A DNA stretch of 64,000 nucleotides from Psilocybe azurescens (Eukaryota > Basidiomycota > Agaricomycetes > Agaricales > Agrocybaceae), in NCBI GenBank assembly GCA_023853785.1, contig JAJIRX010001058.1, positions 18,599 through 82,598 on the forward strand, read 5' to 3'. Below are positions 48,689-60,144 of the stretch, in pieces. A program made the position numbers and the translations under genes. Numbering within the stretch: the stretch's first letter is position 1; each line of letters starts with the position of its first letter. The notes beneath the pieces are model-generated. The model was given only the letters and a program-made list of their open reading frames with translations. It was not told the DNA's origin and did no database searches.

Positions 48689-51227
48689 TCATGTCCACTC
48701 GATTTCTGAAAGTTTTTCTCTTTCTTTGCGTAGATAAAGCATGTGACCGTAATGGTGCACGTTCGGAGCATAGGTGTGTCCTTTTGGAGGCCACAACCTC
48801 CTGAAATTGGCCGCCCATTCTTTCTCGTCGGGCGATCCTCCACCGGCAGTCTCGAAAGTAGTCTGATAGTTTTCGGTTTCGATAGGTATCCTCGTTAACG
48901 ACCATGCGTTCATGTGGATCGAGAATGATGTATGATGGTTCTAATGCAGATTTCGAGTTCGGTGCTTTGGACGTGAGGTCGAGCAAGAATTGGCGCCAGG
49001 CATCGTTCACCGCGTCGTCAATCCCTTTAATCTCATTGGTGTCCCCATCAAATTGCTCAACGTCGGAGCCTTCATCTCTAGGTGGGGTCCCCAGCGAGTA
49101 GCCTCTCTTGGTGAACTTGAAAATTTTCCGACCAGGGTCATCTTGTCCCATATTAACATATTGGATTGTCCGTTTACGATTAGCAACACGAGTAGGGTGG
49201 GTGCCCTTCGCCACAATATTAGTGCTAAAGTATGTCATAATGTTGTCAGGCTGCGTCTGAAAATAGAACGAAAAAGCTTTGTCGCTCAATTTCGCGATTG
49301 GGCTCGCGCTTGAAGCGTGGGATGGGGTGTTTGTTGCCAACACGAATGGATCGCAGGAAAATTAGGCCGTAAATTGCGGCGGGGCCGGTGTTAGAGGTTG
49401 GGCGACGAATGATAGCAAGTGAATCTTCGTCCGAGTCGTCCGAATCGTCCATGCTCCAGTCAGATTCATCCTCGGAGCTGTCATTGTCCGGGTCCCAGTC
49501 GGAGCGACGACTATTGGACCTACAACAAATCAAGACGTCGGGTTGAGCTTCCTCCAGAGAGACATGGGGAAGGATTGCAGAGATCAGCTCTCTGCCGATC
49601 CAGTATCCATAGTGGAATGGATCCCATTGATCAACCACGAGCAGGCAGCTGTGAGGAGAAGCGCCTCAAGCTTCGATCGTGCTTCAGCTGGCCCAGACTC
49701 CTGCCACTCGATGACATATTTTATTGCCAAACATCGAAGTGCACGTAGGGTCCTACACAACGAATATTAAGTTTCACATCAAGAACAATGGTTAGGACAA
49801 ACGTACCACCATGCGGGCCGATCAAATGACAGAAGGGATTTCCGCAGAAGATGGTCGCCGATGTCAGCGATACAGCACCGTGTGTGCATACTTGAGCGGG
49901 ACACGAAGTTCAAGGCGCGCCAAAGAATAATTATTTTCAGCGGCAATTCTTATACAGATCGTACAAGCCGGACATGTAGCTCCGACCTGAGCCTCGCATA
50001 ATCTGGAGAGCCGTAAGGCTCTTACCAGGCCGGCTGGGGTTGCTTCGAGTGGGGCAATATGTGACTGCCTTGTCCGTGGTATATGCTTGCATGTACTGAC
50101 ATTCGAATACGCCTTGACCACGTTCCCCGGTATAAGCCTGAAACCAGAGACGTCCATAAGATGCTGAGCCAAATCACGTCTGTAGGATGGCCGGGTGACC
50201 TTCGTCAATCGAACGGCAGTAGCTTCAGACACCCTGCAGACTTGCTGGACAATGTCCGCATGAGAATTCGACTTCCACTGGAGGCAATGAGAGCTAGTCG
50301 AGGACACCTCAATTCCTACATCAATCCACCACTGTGACTGTTGAGAGCTGGTGAACTCGGTGATATTGTTGTCGACCAGGGAAAGAAGATGGTTTTCTTG
50401 GAGGAATTTTATCAAAGCGGATGTAGTGGCGTTCGGTATCAATCCGTGCTCAGTGGAGTGCTTGACACCCCTGATTTGGTGGAGGATGACGATGCCGTCG
50501 TACCAGGGACATCCGTTGAATTGCAGGTATTCGCGAATTTTGCCTGCCAGATGATCAACGGACCACGCGGGCAATTTCTTGGCCTGGAAACTTAGCTTGC
50601 CATCCGCGCCACGCGCTCTAAACATTTCATCATCGTAGCTCGGACACCATTCGACACCGTCGTTGTTGAGAAGAAAGCGCATCGCCAGGAGAAGGCCATG
50701 ATTATAAAATATTCGCTGCTCGTCCTGGGTGGGACAAGATGACCTGCCCTCTGAAGAGACCAGGAATAATGACTCGCAGCATGTTGTGAGTCTGCCACTT
50801 TCCCAGGCAAATGTTCGGTACTTTGTGGATCTCAGAACGAAAAGACTGACATGAATATTCAATACGGTATTACATATGATCTGGACACAATGCGCATACG
50901 TACTTTACCTTCCACCGTAAAAAGATAGCTAAGATGAACGCTTGACGTTAGCGTGTCAGCATGTCGAGCCAATGGAAATACGTCGATGCTGGAAAGGACC
51001 TTAATGTTTGGATCAATTCCGAGGAGCGAGTCGTAGTCGCGCATAACTTCAAGTTGCTCGTCATCATCGATACCGTTTTGGAATGCGTCAACAATGACCT
51101 GGGTCTCATTGGTAGGATCGATCCCACATAACATGAAGCGGACAAATTCTTTGTACTTCTGCTCACTGAGAAGAATCTTGCCTTTGTGACAGAAGGCTCT
51201 GAGACCGTAGGATGTAAACTCGTCCAT
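48689..51227 (-). CDS. Large uncharacterised Agaricomycete protein (frame-broken)
   Basis: Exon 1 (51,227-50,903) begins MDEFTSYGLRAFCHKGKILL and ends at a GTACGT donor. The next exon reads EIHKVPNICLGKWQTHNMLR, changes frame near 50,752, and continues with PTQDEQRIFYNHGLLLAMRF, a WWIDVGIEV motif (50,290), YRRDLAQHLMDVSGFRLIPG, and LARLELRVPLKYAHTVLY. Later exons give WDPFHYGYWIGRELISA, an acidic Ser/Asp tract (49,500-49,430) and WPPKGHTYAPNVHHYGH, ending at TGA near 48,689. An extra A near 48,878 appears to break the last exon. From memory, proteins with this layout are numerous in mushrooms and have no known function. I see no enzyme motif, signal peptide or membrane segment. Length is near 700 residues. 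Confidence 0.55.
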
Positions 51228-51547
51228 TGCTGTATTATATTTCCGTCAAAGGAGATGTGGGCGAGAGACAATATGCAGACAGAAAAGCCGGAAATCGGTG
51301 TAGGTCAGGAAAGGACGAGAAGCAAGAATCTAGCAACAAAAGCTGACGGTACTGAATTGTGAGTGAGATTAATGCGTAACACGGAAAAGGGAGACCAAAA
51401 CTAACGAAGAGCTAAAATTTTGGAAGAAGATCAGGTCGCAAAGTGGGAGGAAACGCCTGGAGAGATGTACGTCAAAAGTTTGAGAGGATTGCTGCTGTGC
51501 TGGGCGTAGATGAGATCTAACGTGCCGAAGTCGACAGTGCAGGAGGA

Positions 51548-51555
51548 CTTTTATA
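51548..51555 (-). promoter_or_regulatory. TATA box candidate
   Basis: TATAAAAG lies about 320 bases upstream of the 51,227 start codon, with a second TATATATA run at 51,584-51,591. The spacing would imply a long leader or an intron in the 5' region. Weak support. Confidence 0.3.
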
Positions 51556-51626
51556 TGACGCAGTCAGAAAATCATACAAGCACTATATATACGCTGATGA
51601 GCTGAAGGAGGCAGAGAGGTGCAAGA

Positions 51627-52085
51627 GTGAGAATTCTCGTAAGACAAAAAAATCAACCCTACCGGAAATACGGCAATGGTGGTATAATTTCCTTTGACTG
51701 CATAATTACCGTGCTGGGTGCATGTGTTCTAAGGGACAGATGGAGATATATTAATCCAAGGAGCGAAATACAACAGAATTACGACTTACTAAGTGTAAGA
51801 AATGGGAGAGTTGAGATGACGACCGCGCTACATGAGCACCTAAACAGGCTAGAAAAGCGAGACTGAGGGGGTGAGGATGTAAGACAAAGCAGTACGACAA
51901 CTTACGAACAATTGCGTAGAACCCGGGAACCCCAAAGAACGGCGACACATGACGACAATGGTGAAAAGGGAAAGGGCAGGAGTATCCGTGAGCCGTAAGG
52001 ATGCTTTAGTAAAGGCATGGAGGAAAGAACTTAGGCGAGGTGGTCGTCCAAGGGTCGAGGGAGGGCGCTCATAAATGGGAATCAT
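51627..52085 (-). other. Possible small gene, unresolved
   Basis: A minus-strand frame starts ATG at 52,085 (MIPIYERPPSTLGRPPRL) and runs to a GTAAGT donor near 51,908. The continuing sequence (ACLGAHVARSSSQLSHFL) could be a second exon. The product would be short and Ser/Leu-rich. No family is recognised. Confidence 0.25.
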
Positions 52086-52129
52086 ATCTTCATGCTTCTA
52101 GACCCCACATCCCTAGGAGGAACATGAAG

Positions 52130-52620
52130 CCAAGACCAGACTGATCGCCGTTGGCTCATGCGTATGGATTAGATCCATTGCGCCGCCCCTCGTCCTAAAT
52201 GTGGGTCAGACCTCACGCGCGGACATCGACGAATGATGGGCAAGTTAGGATGCGATCACGGTCACATTTCCGTGTTGTTATTTGTTTCGCAACGGCTGCC
52301 GTGCAGGCGGGCCCGTGGATATCTTATCTCTATGCTTTCCATCTTACATCACGGTAGTGCAATTGGTCTCACCTTTGTGGGCATCTGATTTCTTTTACAA
52401 GAGCACGATTCGTGCTCGCCTTTCACGTCATCGCATTTGGTCTTACTTGTGTGCGTATATAACTCCTAACTTCTCACACACAAGCATAATCCGTGCTTGC
52501 CTTTCCGCGAACAGGGAGCTCACTGGGCGCTAGTCACATTGTTCCTGTGTCTCATTCTACCGGCTCTGTAGCTTCTCACAAACGAGCACGAATCATGCTC
52601 TAATTTTACCTTCCAACTAC
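52130..52620. repeat. Diverged relative of the 45-48 kb repeats
   Basis: The segment ATGGATTAGATCCAT (52,164-52,178), then GCGCCGC and TGTGGGTCAGACC, aligns with ACAGATTAGATCTGT, ACGCCGC and TGTGGGTTAGACC of the 250-bp unit. Hairpins follow at 52,401 (GAGCACGATTCGTGCTC), 52,481 and 52,584, each before a pyrimidine-rich stretch. The order of blocks matches 46.7-48.3 kb. Confidence 0.5.
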
Positions 52621-52839
52621 GGAAACAAAGAACAGGGCTGTGTTAGACGCGGGCAGAGCGTAAACCATTTATTACACAAGATACAGGACATAATTTTTGT
52701 AAACGAGATGAAAAATACACGGCAACAGGCGTTGTGAAAGAGCTGGTGCATCGTAAGGCACGCATCCAAAGCTGCCGCCGAATACTTAATTAGCGATCGT
52801 GGGCTATGCGTCGAACCTAATGAAGAAAGAAATAAAGCG

Positions 52840-54345
52840 ATGCTTAGAGAACTCGTAAGTTTAATTATTCAATGCATTCGCCGAATAAAACTCACCTTTT
52901 TGCAGCTTGAGATAGGGAACGAAGCGTTCCCAAAAAAAGAGGCTGGAAGGAGGGACCTGGGCCCAATTTCGCTCGATGCCGGACCTATATCTTCCCTCGA
53001 CAAACCGACCCATTGATTGGTCTAAGGAAAGCGGAACGAGATCGACCCTTGAGTGTTTGGAGGAGCGGGGATCACATAAACGGCAGGGCGGCGAGTAATT
53101 TGTGTATTGTTACGTGTAGGATCTTTCCACTAACTCAATGGGTCATATGGCGGTCCCGGGCAACCGGCTCCATTTTTCAAACATCATCCCTGTCACTAGT
53201 GCAAGCCAGGCTTTGTCTTGTGTATCTTTACGGTAAGCAATTCTCCTAGCCTTAACAACTAATATATTTACGACAGCGTACGCGCACCTTGTCGTATGAT
53301 TGTACGGCGCTCCATCCACTCACTCGTTGTATATTTTTAGAAAGATTACGGGGGCTTGAAAGGTCGCCGCAATTCTGGTTAGTGCATATTTCTGTTCTGC
53401 ATTTTCCCATCGTAAATACTGACACACGGCTATAGGCACAGCGACGGCCAATGGAATCGAAGCAGCCGTTTGAAGGGACAGGCCTGCATAGAAAGGACGC
53501 CCCCACACGCAGCACCATTCTCCATAAAATCACACTGATTCAAGAAGAAAACACAGAAAATATGCAAACGAATAAAATTTTGACTTCCTCTACTGGTCCT
53601 CCTACTTCGACCCCTGTTCAGTTGTTACCTATGCAGCCTACTTGTCCTGCTATTTCGACCGCCGTTCAACCGGCAAACTCGACTGCTTCTCGACCAGCTA
53701 ATCCGGTACCGCCTGTCCCAATGGTCATCAACGAACCTCAAAACTTGGCCATTATTAGTAAGTGTTCGTATTTAAAATATCTATTCCTCTCTGACGATTT
53801 CATTCTAGCCGATTCCGAGGCCTTTACTGTAGATGAAAATCCCGCCTGCAATCCGAACCTCTCCGTCACCGCCATCATTCACTGGAAGGCCTTGGTTCCC
53901 CGGCTGATCGTGAACGGGATTTTTTGGAGTCGTCACTGTCGGACGACCTGTTGGCATCACCAACAACCCTGAGTAAGCTTAAATTTTTATACTAGATATT
54001 ACATTCAAAACTTACTCCACCTTAGTGAAATCTCTACGAGCCTCCGTGATTTGCCCTCCGAACTCGCCGTCACCTGGTTCAAGAATTGGGATTGCGCATT
54101 TGGCTATTATATGGCGCATCTCGGCTGCGGAACCATTCGTCTCCTTCCTCCCCAAGGTCCTGGTCACTTCCGAAACCCGATATGCGTAGCGTCGGCTGAC
54201 CCAACTCCACCTATTGTTCGCCCTCTCCTGCTCAGTATGCCTTATACTGCACCTCTGCACCCAATAGGCTTCAGGTTATTGAAGCGGCACTGGCTCCCAG
54301 GATTGTGCATGATGATAGTTCCAAAAACCCATCCTTGCTACACCT
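52840..54345. other. Gene fragments, unresolved
   Basis: On the minus strand, 53,508-53,320 reads GRPFYAGLSLQTAASIPLAV and IAATFQAPVIFLKIYNEW, with one hydrophobic segment. Further down, 53,050-52,900 reads QSMGRFVEGRYRSGIERNWA and LFFWERFVPYLKL. Together these could be the 3' exons of a membrane-associated protein. On the plus strand a Pro/Thr-rich frame lies at 53,451-53,972. Splice links are not convincing and I name no family. Confidence 0.25.
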
Positions 54346-54349
54346 AGGA

Positions 54350-54829
54350 ATGCACTGACCTCCACCCGGCTGCATTTACCTCTCCCCAATTGCCTCCACA
54401 TCCAATACTGTGGATTCCTCTATGATCAATGATGACAAAAATGATGTTGACAGTGACCATGGGTATTCTGATTTTGATGAAGTAGAAATGGAACAGATTG
54501 GGTACATCTGCGATCGTGCAATGGAACATGCTGGGTATATCAATGATCGTGTGGATGATGCTCAACTGCATTCTGGAGCATGAGTCTGTAGCTGCAACCC
54601 CTTGATTTTCTTTCCATATGATGTCATTTTTTTATGCCTGTTCAAGTTACTATTTACAGTCGCTACTCATATGGGTCATAGTGCTATGAGTTGTCAGTCT
54701 TACGGGTTGATATTCTATTAGTCACTATTCCACTACAGTTGTTACCCTATACAGCCACCGCCCTAATATACATCCATTACTATGTCATTGCCTGAATCAG
54801 CCCTAGGCGCTTATCCCAGCGTTCATAAG
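54350..54829. other. No gene seen
   Basis: Short repeats around 54,420-54,570 (ATCAATGATGACAAAAATG, GGAACAtgctGGGTAtATC variants) but no conserved frame. Confidence 0.3.
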
Positions 54830-56966
54830 AAGCTGTCAGCCCACTCGATTTATAAGCATTAGACCGTGCGACGGCACGCACCTTAAAGATAGGGTAGTAG
54901 GAAAAGTGTTTGGATCATATATTGTGAAATAGATTGTGGATGATAACAAAATTCGGTCGGCGGTATTTGGTGGCCTTGCTTTGGTACAGTGGATACAAAC
55001 AAGTACTAAACGAAGAAGGACAAAGAAAGAGATCGAAGCCTTTGCTTCAAAGACTAAGAAGGTCGAGTCAGTGGAAGGAGACAGCGCAGATGAAAGCGAA
55101 TAATGGGAAGAGATAGATGAAGGCTCGACGGGATCTTACGACTGTTTCATGCCAGACCATCCAATATAAGGAGAATATAGACCAATGTGCCCAATTTTGT
55201 GGGAGGATCATTACTTCGCACTGACAGAGGCGACAGGAATATTATTGCATAACAATGCTTACCCTGTTCAAACTGTGGAAGGATGGCCTCGATTTAAAAA
55301 GCGCACGACCAGTCTTGGAATGAAGCCTTGGTCCAGTACAGGTTCGAGGACCGCGATGTGTAAATAATGTCCAACTTAAATCTTGAATACGAGTGTCTGG
55401 ATGCCAGTGACGACTTTCACAGCGAGTTGGATATAAAGATCAAACAGGCTGCGTATGATAATGGACATGGATATAGATCCGACGAATCAGAGGATGAGGG
55501 AAATGACTACACAAACACCATACGACGACCTGATAGGTACGATGTCCTTTCAGAAATGGCTGTCTGACAGATGAGACAATAGGATGAAGCCAGCACAATA
55601 TAAACGTATGTGGATGGACACATACCAGCAATCAAGCGGCGGACACAGTTGTGGCGGATACAAACAGAAACATACCAGAAATAGAACTAACATATAAAGG
55701 CAAGGAATACAGAGATCGTTATATCAGAGAAAAATTAAGCAATATGTAAAGCACTTCAAGGTCCTATATGGCAGCAGATAATTACCGTAGTTATATTAAA
55801 AGAAAACATACGTCAAGGGAGCCAGACGCCAGATGATTCAAGGTTAAGAACTGCATTGGAAAACATGAGATACGCAGCATATACGACGGACGACATAGCC
55901 TTCCTTCAATAAAGAACGTCCAGTCCGACATACGTGGCAATGAATTCAGAAACGCGTTAATAATAACAGCTTGGAACGTATAGAAGAACAAAATAAATAA
56001 TCTAGGTTGTGACAAGTTTGTGTCAGACACCTGGCAGGAATTAACAGAATTCCATCCAGTAGACAGGCTTAAATGTGACCAGGACGATACTGTAAGCCTG
56101 GCGGCTCACCGCTTCATATACAGTCCGAGCAACTAGATGCCAGAGTGTATTAATAGCGCCATTTTGGTGTAACGGTTACGGCTTGTCGGAATGGCATGAC
56201 TAGCTTACAGATACGAATGTAAAGAAAAGGAAGCGTGAATTTAGTAAAGTACTGAATAAGAGAAAGCTAGAGGCTATTAAAAAAGAGGCTATGTGGAATT
56301 TATATCCAAGAAATACTGAACACATACACCTGGCATTGAAATTACGATTGTGTCTTGGATTGCCTGTCATGATCAGACACAATTACGGTATGAAGATGTT
56401 CATAACTAAAGGTTAAGAAGGCACCGTATGCGGATGGGGCAGTTACGCTGGACCCGACGGGAATATATGCTTCGGCACATTATATGTTAAGCTAACTAGT
56501 AACGACACCCCCAATGAAATCGACATCCCTGGCCTTGGCACGAATGTGGTCCCGTTAATGAAGATGTTGAACCGCAATCTGCTGTCGTATGCCCAATGGC
56601 AGAGATCAGATTACAAAGAACGCAGGTATTGGTTCTTCCAAATTTTGTCATGACCGACTAATCCCCAATGAGATTATGCGGTCTGATATACGGAGACGGT
56701 TCCCATTTCTCCAGCAGACTAATTGATGAGAGCGGTACTGTATGGTTTCAGACACGAGTTGGCTGACACAACATAAAAACAAATACTTGTTGACATGTAT
56801 ATACAGCATAACACAGTCTATATCTACAGATACATCATGTAATATGAGTATCATACCAAACCACATTGAACGCATTAATCTATACTTATTTTGAACAAGA
56901 GAATGCAACATACTTTTTAAGTCCCACGTCTGGATTCAGCTTACAAATCGAGCGGGCTGACAGCTT
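54830..56966. mobile_element. Decayed transposon bounded by inverted 28-bp motifs
   Basis: The left motif (54,830-54,857) starts AAGCTGTCAGCCCACTCG and the right one (56,939-56,966) is its inverse with two differences. The enclosed 2.1 kb contains a plus-strand helicase remnant and scattered short frames. Single right-facing copies of the motif elsewhere in the window show that it belongs to a repeated family. No target duplication is obvious. It could be a Helitron-related or other DNA element; the motif itself does not decide. Confidence 0.4.
56215..56680 (+). pseudogene. C-terminal remnant of a PIF1-like helicase
   Basis: The frame reads RLCLGLPVMIRHNYGMKMFI then TKG, a TAA, then EGTVCGWGSYAGPDG, LYVKLTSNDTPNEIDI and GTNVVPL; in a shifted frame RTQVLVLPNFVMTD follows before TAA. 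G-x-PVMIRxN and ITKG-x-EGxV match the region after motif V in PIF1-type SF1 helicases of fungal mobile elements. The expected QGKT motif that follows MTDY is missing. The internal TAA stands where Gln is expected (CAA to TAA). The ATPase motifs are absent, so it is a dead fragment. Confidence 0.55.
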
Positions 56967-57242
56967 TCTTTTAAACCTCGATCTAAACCCAGATGTATGT
57001 CAAACGAAATGGTCTGGAATCTTTTCAATGCACGACCCAGACGGCATTTAAATTAACAGTACATATGTGCTCATATAGTAAATGGAACGTTAAAATTAGT
57101 ACCTATGTTTTTATACTTGAGTCTACAAACTGCGACGATATTGTAAGCATTGTACTGTAAGGGTAAGGAACCCCACACGATGAACAAGAAGAACTCAAGA
57201 AAAGGCAATGACGTTGAAAGAATACGAAATGCATGTATGTCG

Positions 57243-60144
57243 TCATGCACCGGCAGTTTTTGTTCTTTTGGTGGGTTTGTAGTTGCTGCTATCTGATAAC
57301 GCAGAATCACGTGGATATTGGCACACTGGGTAATGGACACAAATGGAGCACAACAAAAAAAACGTACCGGAGTCATCATCGTCATGCTCGTCGTCGGTGT
57401 ATGGATTCATGTAACGAGCTAGATCGAACAGGAGCCAATTTTTGGCGAGTCCTATCTCAAACCGCTCATCCTTGGCCGTGACCCCAGAAGCCATGCGATA
57501 ATCTACAAGTGCATCAGTACTCACTACACGAATCAAAAGAGGATATTTACCTAACTGAGTGCGGTCACCGGGAGTGAAACTATAATCCCTATCATATGGG
57601 AAATTGTAGATCAATGTGTTATTGTCGTTTTTATGGTCCTCCATCCATTTCAAGATGTCATCCTCTTCCCACATGGCGGCTTCAATTTGACTGCGCAGAT
57701 CTGAGGCAGAGATATCAGGGACGTAATGCGGATCTCGTTCCACTGCGGTCTCCTTGTAATAACATATGACATTACATATGTTCCCAAAGAATGTGGTGAG
57801 GACTTCTCTACGGATATCCACGTCTATCACGCTGCCGTCACGCAGAGTCGCTTTCATCTCTCCGTGGCACAGCCATTCAATCAAGTCCCAGGCCAGGCCC
57901 CTCATGTAAATGCACTCTTTGCGGACAAGTGCTGGTATGACGTGAGATCGTACTTGAGATTGAGGAATTTCTGTAGAATGAGAGTTTCCTTTTGGAATCT
58001 TCGTCGCCATGAGGAGGGGGTGGGTGATCGTATGTATCGAAGGACAAGGCGTTCATTAAAATATTCAAGAGACAAGCCGACATTAAATCGAGCACGGAAT
58101 TCAGGTCGGTGAGTTCAGGTAGATGTGCCGAGATCACCGAAGGCAGACTGTCCGGTGCTTTGGCTAGGGCAGCGTAATAGAATGCGATGAGCCGGTGAAT
58201 CAACGACCTGCTGACTGCGTGTTCAGCGTTGGTGACCATGTTGTTGCATACAAAGAGTGGACCCATCCAGATAGAGTTTGAAACATGGTAGATGTGCAGT
58301 AGAAGTGGCCACCGGTGCATATAGAAGGCTCTACAGTGTAAACGGCGTGTGGAAAATTTGGGGAAAATAACTTGTGTGCACAGCAGTTTCAATCTCTGAT
58401 TAACGAAAAGAAACATTTAATAACTCACATAGTGTCTCCTGCCTCTATGCATATAGCCTGCGTATCCCATATTTTTTCGCATGAGTCAAACGGGTCGAAG
58501 TGTTTGGAGGCGAAACGATCAATGGAGGAAGGATCGGGATCACCGTCACGAACACATCCGAAGAAAAACACCTTCTGCCGACATTGCAGGTGATAAAGGA
58601 TCCGAACCCGTTGCTATCGATATGCCAGTTGTGAAGCGCGTGTGCAGTGGCAACAAGCGCCCATCTGAGATCACCGACTGGGACATCCAAATCCTTATAA
58701 TACGACGAATTTCCAGTGTACTCCCAAGCATGTAAACCGCTGCAAAACGGAGTGGGCGCGCATCCGAATCGCTGAAGCAAATCCAGGACGTTCATGATCT
58801 GGCCCGTTGAATTTTCGACGCTATTTAACACCTGACGGAGACTTCCCTTGCAGTTAATTGTACTGTGATCTCCTCCCATCACAGGAATTGAGAAATCTAG
58901 ACATAAACATGTCAGCACATGTAATAGGCTATCCGTAACATGCATACCTTGAATATCGACAACACTGTCCACGTTTCTAATAGATGCGAGTCCGTCCAAG
59001 TCAAATTTCTTGACGGTGGTAGGGCATCCGGTCACAACTATAACATAAGGTGCAGCCAGCATCTCAATCAGCGCAGCAGTCGAATGTCCGTCGAATTCCT
59101 GTTTGGTGAGGATTTTGAACACAGACGCCGACTAGTCTGCTATATGCAATGGCACCCCGTCTTGTACGTGTGCGCTAGAAATGCGGACCAAGTTTTTCAA
59201 CTGTTCTAGTGCTCTATCGTTCTAATCGAAAGCAGATATAGAAAGCGACTATAATAATAACAGAATCGCCACTTACATGCATTTTGGGGTCCAGTGCAAT
59301 AGCGTCTCCCCTGGGCGTGTAGACTTGGAGGAGAGAAGCGTCTTCGTCTACTGTAACGTACTGCACAAGAAAGTCAGCTAAATTTTACGTTCATAAACTA
59401 ATCTACATACCTGAACTTTGTCATGTAGTTCTAACGTCACTTCGCTTTCACCAGACTGTAAAGTCAGATATATAGTTAGACCAGTGTAGTAGGAAAAAGT
59501 AACTAATTACACTTACCTCGAGATCTGATATACTGACAGGCTTGTATTTAAATTTGAGGGAACATGAAAGTGAAGCCTCGGGCAACACATCCACGGTAGG
59601 AGCATCGATGGATTCGGGCAACTCGGTAGCATATCGATACGGTATGTCAATATCCAAAGGAGTTACACGCTAGAGGGAAAATGAGGTCCGATGTTACACA
59701 ATTTGCTTCCTCACATACCGCTCGTTTATTCTTCCTGTTTGATCTTGTCTGGGATCGCACCTTCGACTTCACTGTCATGCCGCCAGTGGCAGAAGTTGTC
59801 CTGGGGATCACAGTATATGCAGGATCCGCGTTGTTGGTAGATGGTGCACTCGTTTGTTCAGTGATAGCCGCTGTAGTCGTTTGCTGGGTTACGCCAGCAG
59901 TCAACGTGTTTGCAGTAGGAGGTCCCCGGATGTAAAACCTTCGTTTACTGGACGTTCAAGGTCATCCGTAGGATTATCAGCATGTACATTTTCACCGACT
60001 TCTGCCACAGAGTCGGGAACATCAGTATATATATACTAATCAATCATCTTAGCCTGGAGGGAACTCACCATCGCTTGCAACAGAAACATCAGCGTCATCA
60101 GGAGCGTTTGTAATAGCACGCCCGTTTTTTTTACTGGAGCGCAT
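57243..60144 (-). CDS. JmjC-like 2-oxoglutarate/Fe(II) dioxygenase-type protein (broken)
   Basis: The model starts at ATG 60,144 (MRSSKKNGRAITNAPDD) and passes through well-formed introns of 45-65 nt. The N-terminal region is polar with a basic cluster (RSQTRSNRKNKRARV). From 59,215 the conserved part reads PYVIVVTGCPTTVKKFDLDG, VDIQ, then ALHNWHIDSNGFGSFITC (58,640), FDPFDSCEKIWDTQAICIEA and PNFPHAVYTVEPSICTGGHF (58,360). WHID and PHAV supply the HxD...H iron triad of JmjC cupins. A helical region follows (LIHRLIAFYYAALA), and the C-terminus is acidic then basic (KPTKRTKTAGA), ending TGA 57,243. Defects are an in-frame TAG at 59,130, probably from Trp, and single-base frame breaks near 58,250 and 59,940. 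Related proteins are numerous in mushrooms; substrate unknown. Confidence 0.6.
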
